Positions 16,633 through 25,539 of a stretch of DNA of 64,000 nt are shown here, in pieces. Source of the DNA: Grimontia kaedaensis. GTDB taxonomy: Bacteria > Pseudomonadota > Gammaproteobacteria > Enterobacterales > Vibrionaceae. Position numbers and translations under genes: made by a program. How positions within the stretch are numbered: the first letter of the stretch is position 1; every line of letters begins with the position of its first letter. Location: assembly GCF_023746615.1 (NCBI RefSeq), contig NZ_CP082276.1, positions 1,426,001 through 1,490,000 on the forward strand, given 5' to 3'. The notes under the pieces are model-generated. The model had not been told where the DNA came from and did not search any database. It saw only the letters and a list, made by a program, of their open reading frames with translations.

Positions 16633-18255
16633 TTAACACACTTTAAATTTACCAATCAGTGCATCAAGCTCATCCACTTTTCTGTCGAGCGAGGCAATGC
16701 GGGATGCACTTTGCTGGGCACTCTCCAGAGACTTGGAAGAAATATCGCTGATGGCGGTAATATCTGAGGCGATTTCTCGGGTTACGGATGTTTGCTCATC
16801 CGCTGCTGTCGCTATAGAGCTGATCATGCTTTGCACCGATGCCGCGCCATTGAAGATATCATCCAGCGCTTTTACGGCGCTCTCGCTATGGTTCACACCA
16901 ATCTCAACCAAGCCACAGTTCTCTTCGGTACTGGTGACGGCATTTTGTGTACCCGTCTGGATCGATTGGATGATGGTAGAGACTTCTTGCGTCGCCTGCG
17001 TAGTGCGCTCCGCCAGTGCACGAACTTCATCTGCAACAACGGCAAACCCCCGCCCAAATTCGCCCGCACGCGCCGCCTCGATTGCCGCATTTAGTGCGAG
17101 CAGGTTGGTTTGCTCTGCAATACCCTGAATCACTTTGATCACGTTACCAATTTCTTCACTGTGGCTGCCAAGCTCTCGCATAGAAATTGACATTTCCTGC
17201 ATTTGCACAGATACCTGCTGGATGCTGTTCACCATCTCACCAATCACCTGACGACCTTCGTTTGCTGCCTCTTCTGACCGCTTAGCTTCATCAAAGGTGG
17301 CTGTACCCTGATTCGCCACTTCAGAAATCGTCAGGCTCAATTCTTCTGATGCAGTCGCAATCAAGGTCGCTTTTTCATCCTGCATCGATGCGCCTGAAAC
17401 CACATCCTGACTGATGGTAGACAGTGCTTTAGCTGAAGAATGCACCTCTTCAGTTACGCCGCGGATAGAAGAAATCAGGCTTACCAGAGACGCTTGCATA
17501 GCATTCACAGACACCGCCAGACTTGCCAATTCATCGCCGGATTTATCTTCGATGGCATCGTCCGAGAGCTCTCCGTTAGCAATACGCTGCGCCGCTTCAT
17601 TCAAAGTTTTCAATCGGCGAGTAATGGAGGTAGAAAGCAAATAAGCAATACCGCAGGAGAGAAAAATCGCCACCGCTGCCAGTGAAAGCAGGGTCATTCG
17701 CATCACTTCATAGGCATCTAGCAGACTGCCAAGTGCCTTGTCAGTTTCTGCCACTTCCTCAGAAGAAACCTGGTCGAGAATGTCTTCGATAGGTGCCAGA
17801 TGCACGAGGTAAACGTCGTGAAGCTCTTCCACCAAATCAGACATTTCTCCACCCTTACCTACCCGCGGAAGAATACTGTTTTCAAAAGCAGCAAGGTAAG
17901 CTTTCATGTGATCTTCTATCTCTGCCAGTCTCTGAAAATCTTCCGACCCCGGGGTCTCCAACAGACGAACGTTAGCAATCAAATCCATATACTCTTTGGT
18001 GTTGCTCTCTAAATCATCCCTAGCACCAGTGACATCATTTATCACGCCCATTGAATCACGGTAAACGTCACCGGCTTCATCAATCAGTCCGAGATAACCA
18101 ATCGCTTCCGGCACATCATCGGTTCTCACTTCAATACCGACTTCCTGAAGAAACGCCAACTTAATCCAGACAAACGCCACCATGCCAACTAACAGGCTAA
18201 GAATGCCCCCAAACCCAAAAAACAATTTTTGACTAACTGTCAGCTTCCTAAACAT
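16633..18255 (-). CDS. Methyl-accepting chemotaxis protein
   Basis: 540-residue transmembrane chemoreceptor. TM1 spans about 11-33, the periplasmic sensor about 34-184 (helical, four-helix-bundle type, acidic), TM2 about 185-207, HAMP about 208-260, and the signalling helices about 270-540. The hairpin tip carries the invariant EQTNLLALNAAIEAARAGE and GFAVVADEVRALAERT motifs. It signals through CheA/CheW to the flagellar motor. The sensor ligand is unknown, no C-terminal CheR-binding pentapeptide is present, and no che gene lies nearby, so it is an orphan receptor. Confidence 0.93.
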   Translation of the reverse strand: MFRKLTVSQKLFFGFGGILSLLVGMVAFVWIKLAFLQEVGIEVRTDDVPEAIGYLGLIDEAGDVYRDSMGVINDVTGARDDLESNTKEYMDLIANVRLLETPGSEDFQRLAEIEDHMKAYLAAFENSILPRVGKGGEMSDLVEELHDVYLVHLAPIEDILDQVSSEEVAETDKALGSLLDAYEVMRMTLLSLAAVAIFLSCGIAYLLSTSITRRLKTLNEAAQRIANGELSDDAIEDKSGDELASLAVSVNAMQASLVSLISSIRGVTEEVHSSAKALSTISQDVVSGASMQDEKATLIATASEELSLTISEVANQGTATFDEAKRSEEAANEGRQVIGEMVNSIQQVSVQMQEMSISMRELGSHSEEIGNVIKVIQGIAEQTNLLALNAAIEAARAGEFGRGFAVVADEVRALAERTTQATQEVSTIIQSIQTGTQNAVTSTEENCGLVEIGVNHSESAVKALDDIFNGAASVQSMISSIATAADEQTSVTREIASDITAISDISSKSLESAQQSASRIASLDRKVDELDALIGKFKVC

Positions 18256-18487
18256 GCTGCTTCTCCTTCACGATGAAATAAATCATTTACCGTATGATGT
18301 ATCGACCCGCACACCATTCGCTTTAGTGATAAATCGAACGCCAGCGTAACACCCGCGACATATTCAGCTCTCTATCCCGTTATCATGCGTTACTATTCAG
18401 AGGGTTAGTTTTCGAATAAAAAATGCGCAGGATTTGTTAAAAAGTCTGCTGATAACTTGGAAGGATGAAAACAAGGGAGAAACTGCA

Positions 18488-19348
18488 ATGAAACGCCAAT
18501 CAACGGCAGAGCACTACCAGAAAAGGCTTTCCGTGCTGTCGGATTACATCTACGACAACCTGGAAGATGATTTGGATATGGATAAGCTCGCTGAGGTTGC
18601 GTTGATCTCTCCTTATCACCTGCACCGCATTTATCGTGGGATCTACGGCAACAGTCTGACGGATTCCATCCGTTGGACACGCCTTCACTATGCGGCGGAC
18701 AGGTTGATTAAGACGGACATGAGCATTGAAGCGATTGGCCGCATGGCGAAATACAACTCTGTGCAGAGTTTCACCCGTGTTTTCAGTGAAGTCTTTGGCA
18801 TGCCACCCGCCCGATTCAGGCGTGAAGGTGACCATGTTCAATTTATGCAACCAACACGGAAAAACGAGGACTACCCCATGCAAGAGATCACATTAAGAGA
18901 CGGTGAGGCGCTGACCCTTATCGGATTCGAACACCACGGTGATTACATGAAGGTTGGACAGCAATTCGAAAAGCTACAGGGCTGGCTGGCGACCCGCAAC
19001 CTCATTGATCCAAGAACCCGTTTCTTCGGCGTGTATTTTGATGATCCGGATACTAAACCTATTGAAGAGTTGCGCTCTCTGGCTTGTATCACAGTCACTA
19101 ACCCAGATAAGTTCCCTATGGAAGAGGGATTGAAGCGTTTTGATATTCAAGCGGGTAAGTGTGCGGTAATGCGCTACAAAGGCCCATACGCAAATATGGA
19201 TGCGGCCTATCGCTGGTTATTTTCTGAATGGTTACCAAATTCCACTGAGCGTGTCCGCAACCAACCGGCCTATGAGGAGTACCTCAATGATGTTCATTCT
19301 GTACCACAAACTGAGCTGCTAACTGATATTTACATCCCGTTGGAGTAG
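18488..19348 (+). CDS. AraC-family regulator with GyrI-like effector domain
   Basis: 286 residues from the ATG that has GGGAGA seven bases upstream; an upstream in-frame ATG at 18434 lacks an RBS. The N-terminal AraC DNA-binding domain has both HTH units (DMDKLAEVALISPYHLHRIYRG and SIEAIGRMAKYNSVQSFTRVF), ending in the FGMPPARFR signature. The C-terminal half (about 115-286) is a GyrI/Rob-type small-molecule binding domain (CAVMRYKGPYANMDAAYRWLF). This order is that of Rob/SoxS-like regulators that sense drugs or stress. A terminator follows. Confidence 0.9.
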   Translation: MKRQSTAEHYQKRLSVLSDYIYDNLEDDLDMDKLAEVALISPYHLHRIYRGIYGNSLTDSIRWTRLHYAADRLIKTDMSIEAIGRMAKYNSVQSFTRVFSEVFGMPPARFRREGDHVQFMQPTRKNEDYPMQEITLRDGEALTLIGFEHHGDYMKVGQQFEKLQGWLATRNLIDPRTRFFGVYFDDPDTKPIEELRSLACITVTNPDKFPMEEGLKRFDIQAGKCAVMRYKGPYANMDAAYRWLFSEWLPNSTERVRNQPAYEEYLNDVHSVPQTELLTDIYIPLE

Positions 19349-19375
19349 TACCTCAAATGAATTCAACTAAGAGGT

Positions 19376-19403
19376 AAGCGGCAGTCCGACGTGCCGCTTT
19401 TTT
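19376..19403 (+). terminator. Terminator after the AraC-family gene
   Basis: AAGCGGCA / TGCCGCTT stem of 8 bp with loop GTCCGACG and a run of six Ts. Confidence 0.8.
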
Positions 19404-20323
19404 CATTTTAGAGCGATTGCCCTCAGCTCTGAAGTTATCCAACAGTGAAATGCCTGCACCTTTTTAATCCTAAGGTGCGATTCCGGGCAGACAAAGTGGT
19501 ACCCGAACGCGACTTTTTGGTTGTGTTCCCGTCCAAAGGGATACATCAAACGCCCCTCCTTCACATCTAGGTCTGCCAGTGCGGTGGAAGTAAGCGCCAC
19601 ACCTTGCCCTTCGATAGCCGCCTGCATCGCCAGCGCCTCGCTGGAAAACTGGTGGCCAGAGTTCGCATCTGGATGATCAACCCCTGCCGCACGCAGCCAC
19701 ATACCCCAGCAGGGTGCCTGCGCCTGAGTGGTTTGCCAATCAGAGCGCAACAGCATGTGATGCTTCAGATCCTTTGGCGAATGTAAGGGACGTTGGCCTT
19801 CCATCAAGGCAGGGCTGCAAACTGGCACAACCTCTTCCGGGATTAACACCTCGCAATGCAAGCCAGTGTAATCACCACCACCATAACGAAGCGCAATGTC
19901 TACGCCATCCTGCCGGAAGTTCACCAAAGACTCACTGGCGTCTACCCGCAAACGATACGCAGGATACTGCTGGTAAAAACTGCCTAATCTTGGCAGTAAC
20001 CATTTTGCGGCAAAAGTCGGTGACACACTCACCACCAATTCATTGCTATGACGATGTCGATGCAGTTGCCGGACTCCTTCTTCGAGTTTGGCGAATCCTT
20101 CCTCCATGAACGGATAAAGCTGCTCACCCGCTTCGGTGAGTGAGATTGCACGTACCTTACGTTCAAACAACGCAATATCCAGATAGCTTTCCAGCGTTTT
20201 TATTTGCTGACTGACGGCGGCAGGCGTGACATGCAACTCCTCCGCTGCCTGTTTAATACTGAGGTGCCGCGCCGTACTTTCAAAAGCTCTCAGAGCATTC
20301 AATGGGGGAAACTGTACTTCCAT
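19403..20323 (-). CDS. LysR-family transcriptional regulator (GcvA-like)
   Basis: 306 residues with HTH at about 7-65 (PPLNALRAFESTARHLSIKQAAEELHVTPAAVSQQIKTLE, read in parts) and the GcvA/AmpR-type start PPLNALRAFE. The effector domain shows the SVSPTFAAKWLLPRLG entry typical of GcvA relatives. GcvA controls glycine cleavage in E. coli, but paralogues are common and no gcv gene is nearby. It is convergent with the AraC-family gene and divergent from the DUF1127 gene. Confidence 0.88.
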   Translation of the reverse strand: MEVQFPPLNALRAFESTARHLSIKQAAEELHVTPAAVSQQIKTLESYLDIALFERKVRAISLTEAGEQLYPFMEEGFAKLEEGVRQLHRHRHSNELVVSVSPTFAAKWLLPRLGSFYQQYPAYRLRVDASESLVNFRQDGVDIALRYGGGDYTGLHCEVLIPEEVVPVCSPALMEGQRPLHSPKDLKHHMLLRSDWQTTQAQAPCWGMWLRAAGVDHPDANSGHQFSSEALAMQAAIEGQGVALTSTALADLDVKEGRLMYPFGREHNQKVAFGYHFVCPESHLRIKKVQAFHCWITSELRAIALK

Positions 20324-20446
20324 GATTTAGTTTTTCTTATCCATAAAGTAGAAAACCTCGTTTGTGGTCCAGAAAAGAGTATCTCAAGATTGAGCTTAAC
20401 TTAAGTATTTCTTGATTAAAAAAGAGACAAGCTGGAGGAGAGGCAA

Positions 20447-20740
20447 ATGAGGATTTCAGAGAAGAAAAGCCACACCCTGTTGGTCGCGCCTTATGGGCAG
20501 AGTAGAGAAACGCATCTTGAAATCAGCCGAATGATCTGGAAATTGGTGAAAGGTGTAATGGCGTGGTATCAGGCTTTTAGGCTAAAGCATCAAAGAGAGA
20601 AACTTCGCGACTCGCTTTCGAGCTATCCGGACTACCTCCTTAAGGATTTTGGATTAAGTCCAGAAGAAATCAGTGTCATTAAAACCCGCAATATTCGATT
20701 GAAGTCAGAACAAATTGCGCACAGTGTGAGAAGAAACTAA
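20447..20740 (+). CDS. DUF1127 small basic protein (YjiS-like)
   Basis: 97 residues. The C-terminal part carries the DUF1127 motif: LRDSLSSYPDYLLKDFGLS followed by PEEI. This family is small, often 40-100 residues, and arginine-rich; members have been linked to RNA binding and to small-RNA or stress control, but the role here is unknown. A good RBS (GGAGGAGAGG region) precedes the ATG. It is divergent from a GcvA-like LysR gene, a common setting for DUF1127 genes. Confidence 0.82.
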   Translation: MRISEKKSHTLLVAPYGQSRETHLEISRMIWKLVKGVMAWYQAFRLKHQREKLRDSLSSYPDYLLKDFGLSPEEISVIKTRNIRLKSEQIAHSVRRN

Positions 20741-20742
20741 AC

Positions 20743-20764
20743 GTTCACCCTATTCGGGGTGAGC
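20743..20764. terminator. Possible hairpin between DUF1127 and EAL genes
   Basis: GTTCACCC / GGGTGAGC imperfect stem with loop TATTCG-type, between convergent genes. No T-run follows, so it is only a weak candidate. Confidence 0.35.
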
Positions 20765-20771
20765 GCTCCAA

Positions 20772-22001
20772 TCAGGATTTTACTTTCTCGCTACATTCAC
20801 ACTGTGCCGCCCACTTTAAATACCAGGCTTCCAACTCCTCTATGGGTTTGGGAGTACATATTAAAAATCCCTGCACCAACATGCTCGGATAATTGGACGT
20901 CAGGTATTCCAACTCTTCGGAAAGTTCAACACCCTCAGCGACGACTTTGCAGTCCGACTCTAAAGAAAAGTCCGCCAACGAGCGAACAATTGCCTGACCA
21001 AAATGATCGTTGTGGATCTTGCTGATAAGCGATCGATCCACCTTCACTTCAGTAAAGGGCAAATGCCGCAAGTGGCGGAAGTTGGCAAAACCGGTTCCAA
21101 AGTCATCCAGAGAGACACCAAAGCCCTGCATCCTTAATCGGTTTAAGGATTCAAGTTGCTCAGGCGAACTCAGTGCTGACTCCTCTGTAATTTCTAACGT
21201 AATTCGTTGTCGCAATACGTTCTTTGCTTTAAACAGCGCATCTAATCGGTTTGGGATACTTAAATCACCCAATTGTTGCGCAGACAAGTTGATGCTCACC
21301 GTCACATCCGGCCCAAATATGGCAGCAAGCGTTTCCATATCCGTTGCTGTTTTTTCCGCAATAGTTGTAGTGAGCAAATCCACCAACCCATGTTGAACCG
21401 CAGTGGCCAAGAAGCAATTTGGCATTAATACCATGCCTCTTTCGGGGTCGAAAATGCGCGCCAAGACTTCAACGCTTTCTACACGCTTTGTCAGAGGATT
21501 CACTTTCGGCTGATAATACGGCACCACATTTCCGCCAATGAGGTATTTAATCAACTCCTCACGTGACATGGCAGCATTCTGTAAAAATTGCATTTCATCA
21601 GGTCTTGGAAGCTTATTCAGCGTTTTTTCCAATGCGTCTAACGTAATAGGCTTAGCGATACTGCCCAACAGGTAAACCCACTGTAGTTTTGCTATTTCAG
21701 CAGCCAATTCCGTTACCCGATCCTCTAAGTCGGAAATAATACATACCGCGCCACGGAAGTTCATTTTTCCCAATTCACGGATAACGCACATCCCATCAAT
21801 ATCGGGCATACCTAAGTTGGTAAACACCACATCATAGTGAGTCTTTCCAAAGTTGATTTCATCTAATGCTGTTTGCGGACACGAGAAACAACTCACCTTT
21901 TCGTACCCTAGGCAGCTAAGCATTTTTTTAATCAACAATAAGACGGATTCAGAGTCGTCTATAACTGCAACATGTTTAGTACTTTTCACTCTCCCCACCA
22001 A
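20772..22001 (-). CDS. Response-regulator receiver (degenerate) plus EAL c-di-GMP phosphodiesterase
   Basis: 409 residues with an N-terminal REC domain (about 9-125) and a C-terminal EAL domain (about 145-395). In REC the acidic pair (DD15-16), the Ser of IISD and the Lys of AKP are kept, but the phospho-accepting Asp is Asn62 (FTNLGMPD), so normal phosphorylation is not expected. The EAL domain looks active: EVLAR, SINLSAQ, LEITEE, DDFGTG, VKVDR, VVAEGVE and QGFL are all in place. It should lower c-di-GMP. No histidine kinase or GGDEF gene is adjacent. Confidence 0.9.
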   Translation of the reverse strand: MVGRVKSTKHVAVIDDSESVLLLIKKMLSCLGYEKVSCFSCPQTALDEINFGKTHYDVVFTNLGMPDIDGMCVIRELGKMNFRGAVCIISDLEDRVTELAAEIAKLQWVYLLGSIAKPITLDALEKTLNKLPRPDEMQFLQNAAMSREELIKYLIGGNVVPYYQPKVNPLTKRVESVEVLARIFDPERGMVLMPNCFLATAVQHGLVDLLTTTIAEKTATDMETLAAIFGPDVTVSINLSAQQLGDLSIPNRLDALFKAKNVLRQRITLEITEESALSSPEQLESLNRLRMQGFGVSLDDFGTGFANFRHLRHLPFTEVKVDRSLISKIHNDHFGQAIVRSLADFSLESDCKVVAEGVELSEELEYLTSNYPSMLVQGFLICTPKPIEELEAWYLKWAAQCECSEKVKS

Positions 22002-23180
22002 CCCATGTCCTATTAGTACTAAGAATAAATCCCAACGTGTTTGCCAATTTTAAACTTTGCGCATTGTCGTAATTAGAATTCAAACGCTGAAGTAGACTAC
22101 CCTTCTCTCTCGAGTTTTTGTTGTAATCGAGAAGAGCTATGAACACCAACCTTCTATATGAAAGTTTATTAATCACTGTCAACAGCCATCAATAGAATAT
22201 TCTTTAAGCTGTTTATTATTAATAGAAAACATATCAGCTTTGCGCCAAATGAATTGAAAATTTTTGTCTCATATTTAGGAATTTTTAGCTTTAGTTTTCT
22301 TATATACATGTTTTATAAGAATAAATAATTAAATATGCAACGAGACATTAATTTCAAACATTGTCATAAAGTTTCATATGCGTTTCATGGTCTTGTTTTT
22401 GAACCATACGTAGCAAAAATATGAATCAAAGCGCATATAATTTTCAAATAATAAGAGCATATTAAATTCAGTTAATGAACTTAAACTTTCCCATTCTGTA
22501 TGCTTCTCTTAACGCCATATATTAGTAAAATACATTTAAACGGGCATTTAAAACATAAGAAAGCGCTTTCAGTCATAAATCCACTATAGCTCATAATGCA
22601 TCTTATTTTTCCTGAACTACCAACAAGAAAATTTAATTTTCATGATTAAGGATTTTTAATATGAAGGAGAAAAATGAATAGAAGCATTAAAAGTAAGGAG
22701 ACTGGTTTACCGCATCAAATACCATCAATCAATTTCCTTGTTGGAAGCAAGATCATCAAACTGAAGATATAAAATGAATAATGAGCAAAAAGGAGAGTTT
22801 TGTACTCTTATCAAAAAGATGAGGGCTATTACAAAATCATTTCAGTTATGACAGTAGCTGGGCCTAGGTCAAAATGTAGTAGCATCATTTAAAAAAATAC
22901 GCAACCTTGTTCATGAAAAATGAGTTGCTATGAATCAGTGTAGCTTAGTTGTATAGATCTGATACGTGACGAATCGATAAGTCAGATTGATATTTGAAGT
23001 CAAATCTATATGGAATTATGACGATAACATGTAGATAACAAGAAAAAAGATCATCACTTACCGATAATTCGCCTCTCTGTGATTCTTTTCTTCAAACTGG
23101 ATACCTAGTGTGATTTAAACTGAACGCAACTCTTCCGGACATGATAATATTCTTTAACATACTCTATTTATTGATAAATC
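22002..23180. other. AT-rich, gene-poor region with decayed sequence
   Basis: About 1.2 kb, clearly richer in A+T than the neighbours, with no intact gene. Two very short ORFs, 22674-22772 (32 codons, AAGGAG four bases upstream) and 22774-22851 (25 codons), follow each other. Reading the second through its stops to 22923 gives a sequence reminiscent of an XRE helix-turn-helix. It grades into the NTF2-like pseudogene at 23181. Confidence 0.5.
22774..22923 (+). pseudogene. Possible remnant of an XRE-type HTH regulator
   Basis: Continuous frame of 49 codons with two internal stops. It reads KKMRAITKSFQL, then two stop codons close together, then LGLGQNVVASFKKIRNL, which follows the helix-turn-helix pattern of small XRE regulators (R-x5-S-Q...LG...V...E.GR). 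The match is short and one residue off in spacing, so this is speculative. Confidence 0.2.
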
Positions 23181-23500
23181 GTGAAAAACATAGAGATAAT
23201 TCGCGAGGTTTGGGAGCGTATCAGCCAAGCTGACTATCGAGGCTCCCATCACTTAATGAATACCTCATTGTGAATGAAGTTTTTCGTAAACGCTGGATAT
23301 TCAAGGTTCTCTATTTAGAAGAGACATCTTCAGACAAAGTCATCAGCATTACTTTCGTATCACACCCTAACTGTTACGACAGTTTCTGTACCACCAGCAT
23401 CTGTAAGTTAGAAGACGGTGTAATCAGTGAAATTGAGACACTCTGGGCGTTTCAAGATAAAAAAGTGAAATGGCGAGTAGGTTTTAGCCATACCTATTAG
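23181..23500 (+). pseudogene. Decayed NTF2-like (SnoaL-type) protein gene
   Basis: A GTG at 23181 opens a 30-codon frame (KNIEIIREVWERISQADY..) that is the typical first helix pair of cytosolic NTF2-like proteins, but it stops at 23271. A second frame from 23270 encodes 76 residues (RWIFKVLYLEE, SITFVSH, TTSICKLEDGVISEIETLWAF, WRVGF) that match the C-terminal strands of the same family. The roughly 35 residues expected between them are absent and the frame changes. The two parts are thus one gene with an internal deletion and frameshift. Confidence 0.55.
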
Positions 23501-23543
23501 CTATAGCTGGAAAGATAAAACTGTTGTCCTTAAAAGGCATATA

Positions 23544-24092
23544 GTGGAGAGATACTCAAAGAAAAGAGTGGTAAATAGCCCCTCAATATCTAGAATGCGG
23601 GCATTAATTTTCGCAATGAATGAGAGTGTCTTTATGTCTCGCGACTATACCTTCGAATGCCTTGTCACCATGCCACGTCATGAACTGGAAGAATTCAGCG
23701 CCCGAATGATCGGCAGAATGGTGCCAGAGGATGTGATGACTGAAATATTCACGTTCGAACAAGAAGAGATAGATAGCGAAGAACGTTTGTTGTCAGCTCG
23801 CCTTGACGCCATGTTGCGCATGACAGCAATCGCACTGAACGAAACGCAGCAAGCGTTTGATGACTCTGAGCATGCAAAGCAAAACAGCGAGAGAATGACG
23901 AGACTACTGCTTTGGCATTTCTACGCTATCTCTTTTCACCTGGAACAGGCGATTACGCTGGAAACCCATTGTGAAGAAGTTGAGAAGCTACTGAAAAACA
24001 CACCCAAGGATGTCTTCGGTTGGGTTAAGACACTTACAGAACTGCTACACACCTATGCAGAGATCAGTGCAGGACAGAACCCTGAAAGCTAA
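23544..24092 (+). CDS. Hypothetical protein
   Basis: Up to 182 residues, with no family recognised. The start is uncertain: GTG at 23544 has AAAGG six bases upstream; in-frame ATG codons at 23616 and 23634 would give 158 or 152 residues. The product is soluble, acidic and mostly helical, with a Glu-rich region (FTFEQEEIDSEERLLSARLDAML) and two long amphipathic helices. No signal peptide or membrane segment is seen. The gene lies alone between the AT-rich region and the DUF6506 gene. Confidence 0.6.
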   Translation: MERYSKKRVVNSPSISRMRALIFAMNESVFMSRDYTFECLVTMPRHELEEFSARMIGRMVPEDVMTEIFTFEQEEIDSEERLLSARLDAMLRMTAIALNETQQAFDDSEHAKQNSERMTRLLLWHFYAISFHLEQAITLETHCEEVEKLLKNTPKDVFGWVKTLTELLHTYAEISAGQNPES

Positions 24093-24112
24093 CTAGGGTC
24101 TTTTGACTCTAG
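24093..24112. repeat. Palindromic repeat, copy 1
   Basis: CTAGGGTC-TTTT-GACTCTAG: 8-bp arms with one G:T-type mismatch. It lies just past the stop of the hypothetical gene and just past the 3' end of the DUF6506 gene. The same motif recurs at 24435-24454. Confidence 0.6.
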
Positions 24113-24402
24113 GCGTTCTCCCCCAGCTTTTTCAATTCTTGTTCGCTGAAGCTCACAAACCCGATCGGCACATCGCTGCCCAGCGCAGCGATGATATTCT
24201 CGGCACTTTCTGCCCCAAAGCCGCCGCACAGTTCAACGACCTGAGCACCGTTTCCAATCAGCACTCTGGCCGCTATCACTGCTTCTTCGTCGGAACTGAC
24301 ACCCAAAACTTCCGTTCTGAACAAAGACGACTCAATCACAGATCGGTGTTCATCTTGCTGGTAATCCGGCGCTTTGATGATAAAGCCGTAATGGGAGATC
24401 AT
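24109..24402 (-). CDS. DUF6506 family protein
   Basis: 97 residues. The pattern YGFIIKAPDYQ, HRSVIESSLFRTEVLGVSS, and ARVLIGNGAQVVELCGGFG is that of the DUF6506 family, small soluble proteins of unknown function. The VELCGGFG motif with its Cys is the most conserved part. The gene is monocistronic on the minus strand. Its promoter side faces a LysR gene (24550) and contains the palindrome copy 2, so the LysR protein may regulate it. Confidence 0.8.
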   Translation of the reverse strand: MISHYGFIIKAPDYQQDEHRSVIESSLFRTEVLGVSSDEEAVIAARVLIGNGAQVVELCGGFGAESAENIIAALGSDVPIGFVSFSEQELKKLGENA

Positions 24403-24434
24403 ATTGAATCCTTTTAGTTAAAGTGATTTGTACA

Positions 24435-24454
24435 CTAGGGTCTGTTGACCCTAA
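24435..24454. repeat. Palindromic repeat, copy 2
   Basis: CTAGGGTC-TGTT-GACCCTAA: 7-bp perfect arms in the DUF6506/LysR intergenic region. It shares ACTAGGGTCTKTTGACYCTA with copy 1 on the other side of the DUF6506 gene. Confidence 0.6.
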
Positions 24455-24549
24455 CATCTTATTCCCAACTTCCCAGAAATCATCCACGCAATTGAATCCT
24501 TTGGGTTTTGCTCTATCTTTTCAGGTACACGCAGTTTGTAGAGCCTCTC

Positions 24550-25437
24550 ATGAACCTGAAACGCATTGAAACCTTTGTACTCGTTGCCACCCTTCGCAGT
24601 TTTCGCAAAGCCGCCGAGCAGCAATTCACCACACAGCCTGCTATCTCATCCCGCATCGCAAGTTTAGAAAAAGAACTGGGTGTTACTCTTTTTGACCGCG
24701 AAGCATCGCCTATCACGCTAACAGCCAAAGGGCGTGAGCTATTACCTTACGCAGAGAAAATGCTGCTGAGTGCGGAACAGTTTCAAAAGCGCGCAGAGAA
24801 CAATGCGCTGTTTACGGGAACCTTGAGACTGGGGATTTCTGAAACCGTTGTGCACACCTGGCTGACGGAGTTTCTTCGAAGCTTTAACGATAAATTTCCG
24901 CGGCTGGATATCGATATTACGGTGGATGTTACGTCGAACCTGCGTCATGACTTGTTGGACAGAACGCTGGATTTAGCCTTCCTGATGGGACCAATTTCAG
25001 AGCCTTCAGTGCAAAACATGCCGCTGTGTCGCTATCCGCTGGTATGGGTGGGTAGCACGTCAATGCCAATCTCGAACACTTCCATGTCGTTAGCTGAATT
25101 GGCTGACTTTCCCATCATTACTTACGCCCGCAATACACAGCCATTCGGAGAAATCAAAGAACAGTTCGCACAGGCTGATGCAGCTAACGCCCGTTTCTTT
25201 ACCTCAAGTTCTCTCTCTGCCTGTTTGCGGATGACCCGAGACGGATTGGGCTTGGCGACCCTACCGACTGTCATTGCCGCTCCTGAAATTGAAGCCGGAA
25301 GTTTGCAGCTTGTTGATTGCGGCTGGGTACCTTCCCCACTTGGCTTCACCGCTTCTTATCTACATGCACCAATGAACGGTGCAGCAGAGGAAGCGGCAAA
25401 ACTGGCAGTGGAAGTAGCAGGGAAAACAGGACATTAA
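24550..25437 (+). CDS. LysR-family transcriptional regulator
   Basis: 295 residues from the Met of MNLKRIETF, the conventional LysR start; the in-frame start at 24508 would add 14 non-family residues. The HTH covers about 4-60 (LRSFRKAAEQQFTTQPAISSRIASLEKELG) and the effector domain about 90-290. It is divergent from the DUF6506 gene and lies 102 bases ahead of the 5-oxoproline operon in the same direction. Either could be its target. Confidence 0.88.
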   Translation: MNLKRIETFVLVATLRSFRKAAEQQFTTQPAISSRIASLEKELGVTLFDREASPITLTAKGRELLPYAEKMLLSAEQFQKRAENNALFTGTLRLGISETVVHTWLTEFLRSFNDKFPRLDIDITVDVTSNLRHDLLDRTLDLAFLMGPISEPSVQNMPLCRYPLVWVGSTSMPISNTSMSLAELADFPIITYARNTQPFGEIKEQFAQADAANARFFTSSSLSACLRMTRDGLGLATLPTVIAAPEIEAGSLQLVDCGWVPSPLGFTASYLHAPMNGAAEEAAKLAVEVAGKTGH

Positions 25438-25539
25438 TTTTATTTATCAGAAAAGGTAAAAAACTATAATTGGACGAAATGACACCAACCTGCAACATTT
25501 AGTTAACACAACATTCAACCAACGAGGCCAAGGAAAGCC

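Noticed and set aside
24093..24454. Palindromes as terminal repeats of an insertion sequence
   Set aside because: No transposase lies between them and no target-site duplication is seen, so only a passive or regulatory element can be considered.
24508..24549. Longer N-terminus of the LysR protein
   Set aside because: The extra residues do not fit the family; the Met at 24550 gives the standard LysR start.
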